Shown one piece after another: positions 50,185 through 59,713 of a stretch of 64,000 nt of DNA. Below the pieces are notes generated by a model, which had not been told where the DNA came from, ran no database searches, and saw only the letters and a list, made by a program, of their open reading frames with translations. Within the stretch, counting starts at the first letter, position 1. Every line of letters begins with the position of its first letter. The DNA lies in NCBI GenBank assembly GCA_027621405.1, contig JAQCBT010000003.1:62001-126000 (forward strand), given 5' to 3'. A program made the position numbers and the translations under genes. Origin of the DNA: Pseudomonadota bacterium (GTDB lineage Bacteria; Pseudomonadota; Gammaproteobacteria; Pseudomonadales; Pseudohongiellaceae).

Positions 50185-50859
50185 ATGATCACACTGCATC
50201 ACCTGGAATATTCCCAATCCTTCCGCATCCTCTGGCTGCTCGAAGAGCTGGGCGTAGAGTACGAGTTAAGACTGTACGAGCGCGACAAGGAAACCCATCT
50301 GGCACCGCCAGAGTACAAGGAACTGTCGCCTCTCGGCTCTGCTCCGGTGATTACCGATGGTGACCTGGTACTGGCAGAATCCAGTGCCATCGTGGACTAT
50401 ATACTCGACCAGCATCCCAATGAACAATTGCGCCCCTCACCTGGAAATCCCGATCGCACCCGTTACCTGTTCTGGTTTCATACCTCACAGGGTTCCATGA
50501 TGTCCCTCATGCTCATGGAGGCTGTCTTCCAGATCCTCATTGCCCGGGTTCCATTCTGGATGCGGGGCTTGATTCGAGGCGTGCTCAATGAAGCGTCCAA
50601 TCGATTAATCAAGCCTCGAATGCAAAAACTGCTGGAACTTGCCGAGGAAGATCTCGAAGAACAACCCTGGTTCGGGGGGGATGAGTTGAGCGCCGCCGAC
50701 ATTATGCTGTGCTATCCCATGGAGTCAGCCAAGTCCCGTGGCTATATCACCCCAAAACACGATAACTGCAACGACTGGCTGGATCGGGTATTTCATCATC
50801 CCAGCTACCAGGCTGCGCGCAAGAAAGACGGTAAGGACAGCATCGTGTTGAAGGTGTAG
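50185..50859 (+). CDS. Glutathione S-transferase family protein
   Basis: LHHLEYSQSFRILWLLEELGVEYEL, LAESSAIVDYILDQ, WFGGDELSAADIMLCYP. Confidence 0.9.
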   Translation: MITLHHLEYSQSFRILWLLEELGVEYELRLYERDKETHLAPPEYKELSPLGSAPVITDGDLVLAESSAIVDYILDQHPNEQLRPSPGNPDRTRYLFWFHTSQGSMMSLMLMEAVFQILIARVPFWMRGLIRGVLNEASNRLIKPRMQKLLELAEEDLEEQPWFGGDELSAADIMLCYPMESAKSRGYITPKHDNCNDWLDRVFHHPSYQAARKKDGKDSIVLKV

Positions 50860-50953
50860 TCCCATCCGGTGCTGAATCGATTGACCTCGATTCGGGAGAC
50901 GTGGGGGGCGATAAAAACTCATCCCTGGACGCAGTTTTGAAATCACAAAAAAA

Positions 50954-50978
50954 AGAGAGGCCAAGGCCTCTCTTTTTG
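50954..50978. terminator. Convergent/bidirectional intrinsic terminator
   Basis: AAAAAAAAGAGAGGCC-AA-GGCCTCTCTTTTT between convergent genes. Confidence 0.85.
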
Positions 50979-51000
50979 TATTTTCTGAAACTCAAGAACC

Positions 51001-53523
51001 TCAGAAAGTGTAACGCACACCCATTCCGTAGGTAGTGCCGTACTCGTCGTACTGGGACAGGCGATTACGGTTGCCGAAGTAGTAGAACTCAGGCTCGTCG
51101 TTCAGGTTGATCGCCTCGGCAGTAATCATGAGGTTCTCGTTGACTTCATAGCGAGCCGTCAGGTCCACCTGGAAGAAGTCATCGGTATAACGATCACCCA
51201 GGGGATCATCGCCCACTTCATCGAGGAAGCTGCTGCGGTAGTTACCCGCCAGGCGCACGTCCCAGGGACCCAGGTCGTAGCCAACGGCAAGGTTACCGGT
51301 GTGCTTGGCCTGCTTGAAGAACGGAATCGTGCGCTGCCCGTACACGGAAGCCGCCGGCAGATCGGTCTCGCCGTCAGTCATGGTGTAGTTGGCCACGAAC
51401 AGGAAACCGTTATCGAAAGCCGTCTGGAAAGACACTTCGAAGCCGAGGATATCTGCATCGTCGGTGTTGATGAACGTACCTGCCACATCCCACACCTGCC
51501 CGCGGAAGGAAACGTCTTCCGCCTCCACTTCCACGATGGCGTCATCGATCTGCTTGTAGAAGAGGCCCGCACCAAAGAACGTCGCATTTCCGAAGTAATG
51601 CTCATAGGTCAGGTCGAAGTTCCAGGCAGTGGTGGCATCTAGCGCCGGATTACCGCCCGAGATTTCGTTGTCTTCCGTGTCCACGACGGCACCGGCATTG
51701 GATTCCTGGAAACCGGGACGCACCAGAGAGCGGAACAGGCCAACGCGTACCACCTGCTCAGCGGATACATCGAACTTCACGTTCAGAGAAGGTGCCCAGA
51801 AGCCATAGTTGTTTTCGAAACGAGTAGCCCCTGTGAAGGTGTCTCCATCGAAGCCCTTGCCGTTGTAGGTGGCATCGGTGTCTTCGTAGCGCAAGCCGTA
51901 TACCCAGGTCGCGTTACCCGCGCGAGTGGTCGCCATCGCATAGGCAGAGAACACGTCTTCCTCGGTGACCCAGTCGGCCGGGATGGATTCTTCTTCCTCG
52001 TCGCCGCTGAATTCGAAGGCGCCGCCTGGATTCACGCAACCGTTAGTACCGTCAGACAGAGTGAGGCTGCCGCTTCCAAGGGAACTGGTAAACGCCTTGG
52101 CCTGTCCGAAAGTCGCAGTGGGACCTGAGTTTGTATTCAGGAAGCTGCTGGTAAAGGTGAAGTCACCGGATGCCAGGGTAATATCATCGATAGGCTCATA
52201 GCCACAGAAGTCGTAGAGGTTTACTTTCTCGCGTTGGCGAATCTTCAGGCCGTATTGCAGGTCTGTGTTGTCGCTCAGCTCAAAATAGACGTCCACCTTA
52301 CCACCCACGTCTTCGTCAGTATTCAGTGTGAACTCGCGCTCCCAGGCATTCAGGGTAAATATGTTGGGATCATACAGACCTGATGGAAAGGTTACGAAAG
52401 GACGCTCAGCCACGGAACCATCATAGGTAATAGGCTCATCCAGTTCTTCACTGCGATAGATCACAGCTTGTCGGTCACGATCATCTTGCTCTGCTTCCGA
52501 AGTGAAGAATTCAAATTCGGCGCGGTTGCGGTCGTTGATCTGCAGCTCGGCGCCAAGACGCAACGAGGTGATCTCGCGAATCTCGGTGCGATTACGACTC
52601 TCAGTATCGGCTCGCGCTGTGGCGTAGCTGTATTCAGAGCCGTTGATTACTGGATCATTATCTTCGAAGCTGTCGCGCACTTCCCATTTCGCACGCCATT
52701 CCGTATCGGAGTACTCATTGTGGAAGACGTGGGCGAAATAGCGGTTGCCAGTATCGGTCATGTAATCCAGTGCAAGTACTACACCATCGCGCTCGCGGGT
52801 CAGGTCGTAGTAGCGTGTTTCGTAGTCATCGTTGGGTGCAACGTCGCTCCAGCCACCTGTTTCATTGTTGTGGGCAATGATGCGACGGGACTGGTCACTC
52901 AGCACCAGGGCGGCACCAAACTCGCCCTCACCCATGCGCCAACGGTTGGTGAAGGTTGCGGCCAACTTGGGGTTGTCGGCGTCATTTGTCAGCTCATTGA
53001 ATGAAGACTCAGCTTTCAGGCGCACGAACATGTCGTCGTAGGAGAAAGCAGTGATGGTTTCCAGGTCGATGGCACCACCGATGGTGTCAGCGTCCAGGTT
53101 GGGTGTCAGGGTCTTATAGACAGTCATGCTGTCCAGCAGGTCGGAAGGTACGCCGTCGAGGATGATACCGCGACGATCTTCCGGAGCCGCCGTGCTCACG
53201 CCGTTGATGGTCATGGCATTGAGATCTGTGTTCATGCCGCGCACGGTGACGTAACGGCCTTCACCCTGGTCGTTCTCTACCATGATGCCGGAGATACGGC
53301 GCAGGGATTCTGCCACGTTGATGTCGGCGAAGTTGCCAAGTGCATCGGAGTCAACGACGCCGGCAACCTTGTCGGAATCGCGCTGTTTCTGGATCGCGCT
53401 CTGTAAGGTAGCGCGACTACCACGAACAACGATCTCGTCGATAGATTCCTGGGCAAGAGCTGGGGTCGCGCAGGCGATGCCCACGGCCACTGCCAGTGTG
53501 TTTCGAGGTAAATAATTCTTCAT
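51001..53523 (-). CDS. TonB-dependent outer-membrane receptor
   Basis: Signal peptide, IDEIVVRGSRATLQSAIQKQRDSDKVAGVVDSDALGNFADINVAESLRRISG, C-terminal GMGVRYTF. Confidence 0.95.
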   Translation of the reverse strand: MKNYLPRNTLAVAVGIACATPALAQESIDEIVVRGSRATLQSAIQKQRDSDKVAGVVDSDALGNFADINVAESLRRISGIMVENDQGEGRYVTVRGMNTDLNAMTINGVSTAAPEDRRGIILDGVPSDLLDSMTVYKTLTPNLDADTIGGAIDLETITAFSYDDMFVRLKAESSFNELTNDADNPKLAATFTNRWRMGEGEFGAALVLSDQSRRIIAHNNETGGWSDVAPNDDYETRYYDLTRERDGVVLALDYMTDTGNRYFAHVFHNEYSDTEWRAKWEVRDSFEDNDPVINGSEYSYATARADTESRNRTEIREITSLRLGAELQINDRNRAEFEFFTSEAEQDDRDRQAVIYRSEELDEPITYDGSVAERPFVTFPSGLYDPNIFTLNAWEREFTLNTDEDVGGKVDVYFELSDNTDLQYGLKIRQREKVNLYDFCGYEPIDDITLASGDFTFTSSFLNTNSGPTATFGQAKAFTSSLGSGSLTLSDGTNGCVNPGGAFEFSGDEEEESIPADWVTEEDVFSAYAMATTRAGNATWVYGLRYEDTDATYNGKGFDGDTFTGATRFENNYGFWAPSLNVKFDVSAEQVVRVGLFRSLVRPGFQESNAGAVVDTEDNEISGGNPALDATTAWNFDLTYEHYFGNATFFGAGLFYKQIDDAIVEVEAEDVSFRGQVWDVAGTFINTDDADILGFEVSFQTAFDNGFLFVANYTMTDGETDLPAASVYGQRTIPFFKQAKHTGNLAVGYDLGPWDVRLAGNYRSSFLDEVGDDPLGDRYTDDFFQVDLTARYEVNENLMITAEAINLNDEPEFYYFGNRNRLSQYDEYGTTYGMGVRYTF

Positions 53524-53701
53524 TGAGCTTCCCTTGATAGCTATGGAATTTTGCGGTAATACAATACAAGGGCGCTATGACTGTTTAATTACATTAACAA
53601 GTCAGAAATTTTACAATTCAGAAAATAAGAGTCAGTTCTCTCTATTTATTACAAGACTGTCTTATGACATTGCTGTCGCAATTATGAAGCAATGGAAATG
53701 A

Positions 53702-54796
53702 TTACAACCCGAGCGCCCTTGCTATCTCAGCCCAGGAGATGTACTTGAAGCCCTGGGTATCGTCCGGCAAGGTATTGAAGCCATCCTGTACCACCAATAA
53801 CCCCTGCTCGAAATCGCTTCCCAGCGCAGAGCTACTCACGTCGAGTCCATCGGTCTCCTGGGAACCATCCACGCTGCCATCAGTCCGGTCGGCCACCATG
53901 AAACTACCGCGATAGTTAAACGGCGGCAGCCGGTCATAGACCGCGTAGCTGAAATTACCCTGGCTGGATACCACCAGGTAGCCACCATTACCCGCCACAT
54001 AGAGGCTCATGCCTTCCACATCTGCCGCCAGGATAGAGTTATCGATCTCCATGACCGTGGTCTGGGTCGCGGGCTGGGTGTGACTGGCGGGGAAAGCGTA
54101 GATTCCCTCATTCTCCACCCCGACGAAAAGGCGCTGCTGGGCATCGTCGGCCACGCAGCCTTCCGGCTGGCTGGATACGGCAAACTCACGCACCAGGGTG
54201 GAACTTACGGACAGTGGATCGGCACTGCTTCCACCCGATGCCGTCTCCAGTAACCACTGCTGGTAGCGACCGTCGGTGTCATTCACGAACACCTGCAAGC
54301 CAGCCTCATTCCTGAACATGCACAGGCCATAGGGCTCGCTTAGCCCGGAGAGGATCTCGCTATTGCGCAGCCAGGTGACCTGTCCTTCCCGGTCTATGGC
54401 GAACAAACTCACTGTGTTGTTGCTGCGGTTGCTGGCCGCGGCGATGGCGGACCAGGCCGTTCCGCCCATATCACTGCGGGTAAGGTAGCGCAGGTCGACA
54501 TTATTGGTGAGCCCGGCCCGGATAAATTGCTGGCGCCGGCCCTGCAGGTCATAGACTTCGAGACCCGCCTGCTTGTCCGTTCCCAGTACCAGGCTGCGTG
54601 TCGCATCGTTGGGATGAATCCAGATCGCCGGGTCGTCTGCCGCATCGTCGCCACTGGCTACCGGATCAGTCTCCAGGGTCGGATAGACGATTGCCGCATT
54701 GGGTGGAGGTGGCGCGGGCTGGTCCATGGCGCAGCCAGCAAGAAGAACAGTGACAATAAGAGAAGGAAGCAGGCGAACCACAGAAAACATCGACAT
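53702..54796 (-). CDS. Beta-propeller 3-phytase-like lipoprotein
   Basis: Lipobox LLAGC; DDAADDPAIWIHPNDATRSLVLGTDKQAGLEVYDLQGR. Confidence 0.88.
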   Translation of the reverse strand: MSMFSVVRLLPSLIVTVLLAGCAMDQPAPPPPNAAIVYPTLETDPVASGDDAADDPAIWIHPNDATRSLVLGTDKQAGLEVYDLQGRRQQFIRAGLTNNVDLRYLTRSDMGGTAWSAIAAASNRSNNTVSLFAIDREGQVTWLRNSEILSGLSEPYGLCMFRNEAGLQVFVNDTDGRYQQWLLETASGGSSADPLSVSSTLVREFAVSSQPEGCVADDAQQRLFVGVENEGIYAFPASHTQPATQTTVMEIDNSILAADVEGMSLYVAGNGGYLVVSSQGNFSYAVYDRLPPFNYRGSFMVADRTDGSVDGSQETDGLDVSSSALGSDFEQGLLVVQDGFNTLPDDTQGFKYISWAEIARALGL

Positions 54797-54906
54797 CCCC
54801 GGAGCTGGTTTCAGACCTGCGCCATCTTAAGGGGAAGGTGTTTCAGTTTTACGACAATTTCGCCTTAATCGACAGGCCTGCTTGGCAGATGCAAAGAGTC
54901 GAGAGC

Positions 54907-55887
54907 TTACAGTGCATCGTGCCGCTTGGCGGTCACCTCCGCCATGATGGCGATGGCAATCTCCGCCGGCGTCTTGCTACCGATCTGGAAGCCGATGGGG
55001 GCGTGCAGAATATCGATCTCGTCCCTGGTCAGGCCAAGCTCCGGGAGTCGTTCCCGACGTGCAGCGGAGGTGCGCTCGCTACCCATCGCTCCCACATAGA
55101 ACGCGTCGGTCTTCAGGGCTTCCATCAGGGCCATGTCGTCCACCCGGGGATCATGGGCCAGGGCAATGACACCGCTGTAGGGATTGCTGAAGCGTTCGCG
55201 CACCACATCGTCGGGTAAGCGCGAAGTCACTTCCACCCCATCCACTTCCCAGTTATCAAGATAGTTCGGTCGCGGATCGCACAGGGTCACGTGGTATTCC
55301 AGCGCCAGCGCGAGTTCTGCCACGTAGCGAGCTACATCCCCTGCCCCTAGCAACAACAATCGATACATGGGGCTGAGACTGTGAATCATCATACCCTGGT
55401 CGATGATAACCGCCTCCTCCGAGCTGCTGTCGGACGCTGTGATCTCACCGGTAGCGAGATTCAGGTGGCGGCTGACCTGCTTGTGATTCTCGAGATCGGA
55501 GTTCAGGCGAGTGAACACACTCTTGTTTGACTCAGTCGGCTCGATGTATTCCAGCAACACATGCAGCTGACCACCGCAGGGCAATTTGAGTCGCGCCTGC
55601 TCCTCGGCGGTCTTGCCGTACTTCACCTTGAAGGGCTTGCCTCCCTCCTCGTCGAACTGCTGCTTGAGGCTGCCATCGCGGAGCTGCTCGAGAAAATCTT
55701 CCTCGATGCAGCCACCGGAGATAGACCCCATGAGTTCGCCATCCAGGGTACAGGCCATCATCGCCCCGATAGGCCGGGGCGATGAGCCCCAGGTCTTGAG
55801 TATGGTGCAGAGCCAAACCGGGCGGTCTGACTCCAGCCATTGTGAGACGTGATAGATGATCTGTTGCTGACTGCTTAGCATGGGCAC
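54907..55887 (-). CDS. XdhC/CoxI-family protein
   Basis: LCTILKTWGSSPRPIGAMMACTLDGELMGSISGGCIEEDF; YVGAMGSERTSAARRERL. Confidence 0.9.
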   Translation of the reverse strand: MPMLSSQQQIIYHVSQWLESDRPVWLCTILKTWGSSPRPIGAMMACTLDGELMGSISGGCIEEDFLEQLRDGSLKQQFDEEGGKPFKVKYGKTAEEQARLKLPCGGQLHVLLEYIEPTESNKSVFTRLNSDLENHKQVSRHLNLATGEITASDSSSEEAVIIDQGMMIHSLSPMYRLLLLGAGDVARYVAELALALEYHVTLCDPRPNYLDNWEVDGVEVTSRLPDDVVRERFSNPYSGVIALAHDPRVDDMALMEALKTDAFYVGAMGSERTSAARRERLPELGLTRDEIDILHAPIGFQIGSKTPAEIAIAIMAEVTAKRHDAL

Positions 55888-55950
55888 TCCGGTCGGCTTA
55901 GGGCCATCATTTTACTCCAACAGCATGGCGCCTTACACCAGCATGGCAGC

Positions 55951-57354
55951 TTACACCGTACGGGTCTTCCATTTTCCACGGCGGAACACCAGTACTCCCA
56001 CCACACAGCTCAGCATGTCCGCCGCGAACACTGACCAGAACACGCCCTCGGGACCAATGCCAAGGCTGATGGCAAGCGTATACGCCATGGGCACCTGCAC
56101 TATCCAGAAGCACAGTATGTTGATCCAGGTTGGGGTCATGGTATCCCCGGCTCCGTTGAAGGCCTGGATCACCGCCATGCCGAATCCCCAGCCCACGTAA
56201 CCGTAGGCAAAGATGTGCAGGCACTGAATCGCGTACGCCAGCACCGCCGCCTCATCACTGAAGAAGCCGGCGAGCGGCCGGGTGAAGATCAACATGGCGA
56301 CGGCCGCGATGGCCATATAGGCGGCACTGTACTGCGCCACCCGCCAGGTGCTTACCTCGGCGCGATCCGGCAAGCCGGCACCGAGATTCTGCCCCACCAG
56401 GGTTGCCGTGGCATTACTCAGGCCCCAGGCCGGCAGGATGCTAAACATCACGATACGTACTGCGATGGTGTAACCCGCCACCGCCTCACTGCCGAAGCCG
56501 GACACGATCTGCATCAGGAACACCCAACTCGCCGTGGCCACCAGGAACTGAGCAATACCCCCGAGGGATATGCGCACCAGTGACCATACAATCGCCAGGC
56601 GTAAACCCAGTTCACTCCAATGTAACTGGATGCGGCCACGACTGGTGAGCAGGTAGAACAGGCCATAAGCCATGCCGATGCTGCGCCCGATATTCGTGGC
56701 CACCGCCGCGCCGGTTACACCCATTTCGGGAAAGGGTCCGTAACCATAGATCAGGCAGGGGTCGAGAACGATGTTGATGCCGTTAGCCAGGGTCAATGCG
56801 CGCATAGCGATGGCAGCATCACCGGCGCCCCGGAAGATCGCATTGATAAGAAACAAAAATACGATACTGAAGCAGGCGCCGAACATGATGCGGGTGTAAC
56901 TCTCGCCGGTGGCAATCACGGCATCATCGGCCCCCATGAGGCGCAGGATGTTCTCGGCGTAGAAGAGTCCGATCAATCCGACGACAACGGATACAAACAC
57001 ACCGATCCAGATCACCTGCCCCGCCGCTATCGCAGCCGCCTCGGGATCCTTCTCGCCGATACGCCGCGCCACCATGGCGGTCGCCCCCATGGAGAGCCCG
57101 ATGGCAATGGCGTACAGAAGTGTGATCACGGCCTCGGTCAAACCCACCGTCGCTACGGCATCGGTACCGAGACCGGACACGAAGAAGATATCCACGATGG
57201 CGAACACCGATTCCATGGCCATCTCCAGGATCATGGGCACCGCCAGCAGGAAGGTCATCCGTCCAATCGAACCGGTGGTGTAATCCAGTTCGCTGTCACC
57301 GGCCAATGCCTGTTTAAAGAGTTGCCAGAAATCTTTGATTTTTGCTGTTGTCAT
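55951..57354 (-). CDS. MATE-family efflux transporter
   Basis: Two MatE repeats; MILEMAMESVFAIVDIFFVSGLGTDAVATVGLTEAV; internal Met start preferred. Confidence 0.9.
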   Translation of the reverse strand: MTTAKIKDFWQLFKQALAGDSELDYTTGSIGRMTFLLAVPMILEMAMESVFAIVDIFFVSGLGTDAVATVGLTEAVITLLYAIAIGLSMGATAMVARRIGEKDPEAAAIAAGQVIWIGVFVSVVVGLIGLFYAENILRLMGADDAVIATGESYTRIMFGACFSIVFLFLINAIFRGAGDAAIAMRALTLANGINIVLDPCLIYGYGPFPEMGVTGAAVATNIGRSIGMAYGLFYLLTSRGRIQLHWSELGLRLAIVWSLVRISLGGIAQFLVATASWVFLMQIVSGFGSEAVAGYTIAVRIVMFSILPAWGLSNATATLVGQNLGAGLPDRAEVSTWRVAQYSAAYMAIAAVAMLIFTRPLAGFFSDEAAVLAYAIQCLHIFAYGYVGWGFGMAVIQAFNGAGDTMTPTWINILCFWIVQVPMAYTLAISLGIGPEGVFWSVFAADMLSCVVGVLVFRRGKWKTRTV

Positions 57355-57765
57355 TAATGAATTCCTTGTCGCACGCTTGCAGGGCAACACGTGCATCAAT
57401 ACTGCTTTGCTTGAAATTAAAGCGATCCGGACAGGATCGGCGAGCAATAGGGGAAGTAGCCTGTACAGAGAGACAGACAACAGCTTTCGGGCGGGGGATT
57501 TCCAACACCGGGACACAGGTCGCCCAGCTAAATGGAAACAGGGGTAAAAGAATTAAGTCTTTTGAGATTACTGCTTAACGAAAGCAGTAAAGCGCGAGAA
57601 CCGCTGACTGACTCAGGCTGCTACACCCATGACAAGAGTGCCTGCCAGGAATCGTAGCTTTTCGAGATTTGGAAAAATCATTGGCCTTACCTCGTGGAAA
57701 TTAACGCGCGCATTATAGAGTGCAATTCACGCACAAGCCAAGCACTAATCCTGCGTTATCAACTA

Positions 57766-58872
57766 TCAGCGTGGCACAACCCTGCGTTGAGCATTGTTTC
57801 TTGACTGGGTTTTAATCCAGGGATCACCCAGAACATCTCGCGCTATCTTCGCCGCATCGCTCTTGTCGGTCATCAGCTCGATGTTCTCCAGTGTACGATT
57901 CCCGTCATTGGTGTTGTGGGTAACCCCTGCTTCCACTTCTTCCATCAGGTAGTCGCTTAAGCCTTCCGGAATCTGAATGTCCTGCAGTCGTCCGGCCAGG
58001 GCACCGGTATTTTCCGCAATGGTTGGCAGCGTGCGCTGTGAACGACTCAACACCCGTACCGGATTCAGGCTGCGGTAGGTGTTGTTGTCCCGCACACGAT
58101 CGTAGTCCGGCGTAGCCTGATCATCACAACGAATGAAATCCGACTCCTGTTGTTGTGCATTGCAGTCATATGCCCACAGGCGCGAGGTATTTTCAGACTC
58201 GATAGACTGAATGGAACGGGTGACAATCTCGCTGTTGGGAATAACGATGACGGGCGGATCAAGGACAGCTTGTGAGTCCGGAATCTCAGATTCGGGAAGC
58301 ACTTCTTCAGATTGTGCGACTTCCGTCTCGAAAGCTGTTTCTGGCAACGGCTCACTCTCATCCACTGGCTCCGGCAGTGATTCCTCTGCGGCCAGTTCCA
58401 CTGCTTGCGCGATTGGTTCCTCGGCCGGCTCCTCAACCAATTCCTCTTCAACAAGTATTGCTTCCGGCTCCAGCATTTCTTCGCGCAGTGGATTCGACGG
58501 CAACAGGCGTATCGACACGATATCCGGGGTCGGGGTTTCGTGCGCATCCGGTTCGAACGTGACCAGCACACCACCGAGGGAAAAGTGCAGCAAGAGACTG
58601 CAGGCAAGACCGGCCAATAGCAGGCGTTGCTCTCTAACACGAGATTCGATCAGCTTGGAATCATCGAGAAAGCTGGCATCGTTCCCTGCTTTTCCACTCA
58701 GTGGAATTACAGGAACAGCCGTGGCATCGTGATCATCGCTATCGTCGCCGAACGCGTGCCAATCACCGAGCCCAGCATCAGCCAATGCACCGGCAACGGT
58801 GAACAAATCACCGGCATCATCAATGCCCAGCTGTGGGAGAACCTCCCCCTCTGACTCTGTGTCGAACCCCAT
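57766..58872 (-). CDS. Hypothetical TonB-like single-TM protein with Glu/Pro-rich periplasmic region
   Basis: LLLAGLACSLLLHFSLGGVLVTFEPDAHETPTPDIVSIRLL TM segment followed by acidic/Pro-rich stretch. Confidence 0.6.
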   Translation of the reverse strand: MGFDTESEGEVLPQLGIDDAGDLFTVAGALADAGLGDWHAFGDDSDDHDATAVPVIPLSGKAGNDASFLDDSKLIESRVREQRLLLAGLACSLLLHFSLGGVLVTFEPDAHETPTPDIVSIRLLPSNPLREEMLEPEAILVEEELVEEPAEEPIAQAVELAAEESLPEPVDESEPLPETAFETEVAQSEEVLPESEIPDSQAVLDPPVIVIPNSEIVTRSIQSIESENTSRLWAYDCNAQQQESDFIRCDDQATPDYDRVRDNNTYRSLNPVRVLSRSQRTLPTIAENTGALAGRLQDIQIPEGLSDYLMEEVEAGVTHNTNDGNRTLENIELMTDKSDAAKIARDVLGDPWIKTQSRNNAQRRVVPR

Positions 58873-58996
58873 GCTCGCCTGATTCGGTGCCGCTCGCTGG
58901 CGGCAGCTATTTGTTATTGGCAGTGTAATAGGTGCGACAACGGCTGGCTATTAAGGTTCCGGATTTCGCGCCTGCCAGCCGGGGAAGGACGGCGAT

Positions 58997-59497
58997 TCAG
59001 GCGAATTTCAGTCCCGGTGTCCGGACCTCGGATTCCAGGTTCAGCAGGAAAGACTTCGTCTCCAGCCCACCGCCGAAACCGGTGAGTTTGCCGTTGCTGC
59101 CGATCACCCGGTGGCAGGGGATGATTACCGGGATGGGATTGAGTCCGTTGGCGGCACCCACCGCCCGGGAAGCCTTCGGCTTACCGATATGCTGCGCCAG
59201 TTGTCCGTAGCTCCAGGTCTCGCCGTAGGGAATCTCAGTCAACGCCTGCCAGACAGTCTGCTGGAACTCGGTGCCCTCTGGCGCGAGTACCAGATCAAAA
59301 TCCTGCCGCTTGCCGGCGAAGTACTCATCGAGTTGCTTGATCACCTGCTTGAACTGACCCTTGTCTTCAATCCAGTCCTTCTCATGCCGACGCGCCATGG
59401 AACCGCCCGGAAAACCCAGCAGGCTCAGGGCAGAGGAATCTCCCGCCAGTAACAGCTTGCCTATGGGCGAAGGGTAATAGTGATAATAAGTCGTCAT
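58997..59497 (-). CDS. ogt: Methylated-DNA-[protein]-cysteine S-methyltransferase
   Basis: GETWSYGQLAQHIGKPKASRAVGAANGLNPIPVIIPCHRVIGSNGKLTGFGGGLETK. Confidence 0.96.
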   Translation of the reverse strand: MTTYYHYYPSPIGKLLLAGDSSALSLLGFPGGSMARRHEKDWIEDKGQFKQVIKQLDEYFAGKRQDFDLVLAPEGTEFQQTVWQALTEIPYGETWSYGQLAQHIGKPKASRAVGAANGLNPIPVIIPCHRVIGSNGKLTGFGGGLETKSFLLNLESEVRTPGLKFA

Positions 59498-59516
59498 GTT
59501 GCTAGTCCTCGGGAAA

Positions 59517-59713
59517 GGGACAGACCCAGAGGGTCTGTCCCGGTTATCTTCTCTCGCCTGCGATGCTTCTGCGACAGGGACTGACCCTCCGGGTCTGTCC
59601 CGGTAATCTTCTCTCGCCCCGCTGCCTCTGCGACAGGGACTGACCCTTCGGGTCTGTCCCTGTTATCTCGCTCTTCCGCCTCCGTATAGGGACAGACCCG
59701 GAGGGTCTGTCCC
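59517..59713. repeat. Array of four GGGACAGACCC-type hairpins (REP-like)
   Basis: 25-nt palindromes at 59517-59541, 59577-59601, 59636-59660, 59689-59713. Confidence 0.95.

Noticed and set aside
53524-53701. Possible Pho box (CTGTC-n11-CTGTC) between phytase and TonB receptor
   Set aside because: Repeat spacing is 16 bp, not the 11 bp expected for PhoB; too weak to report as a site
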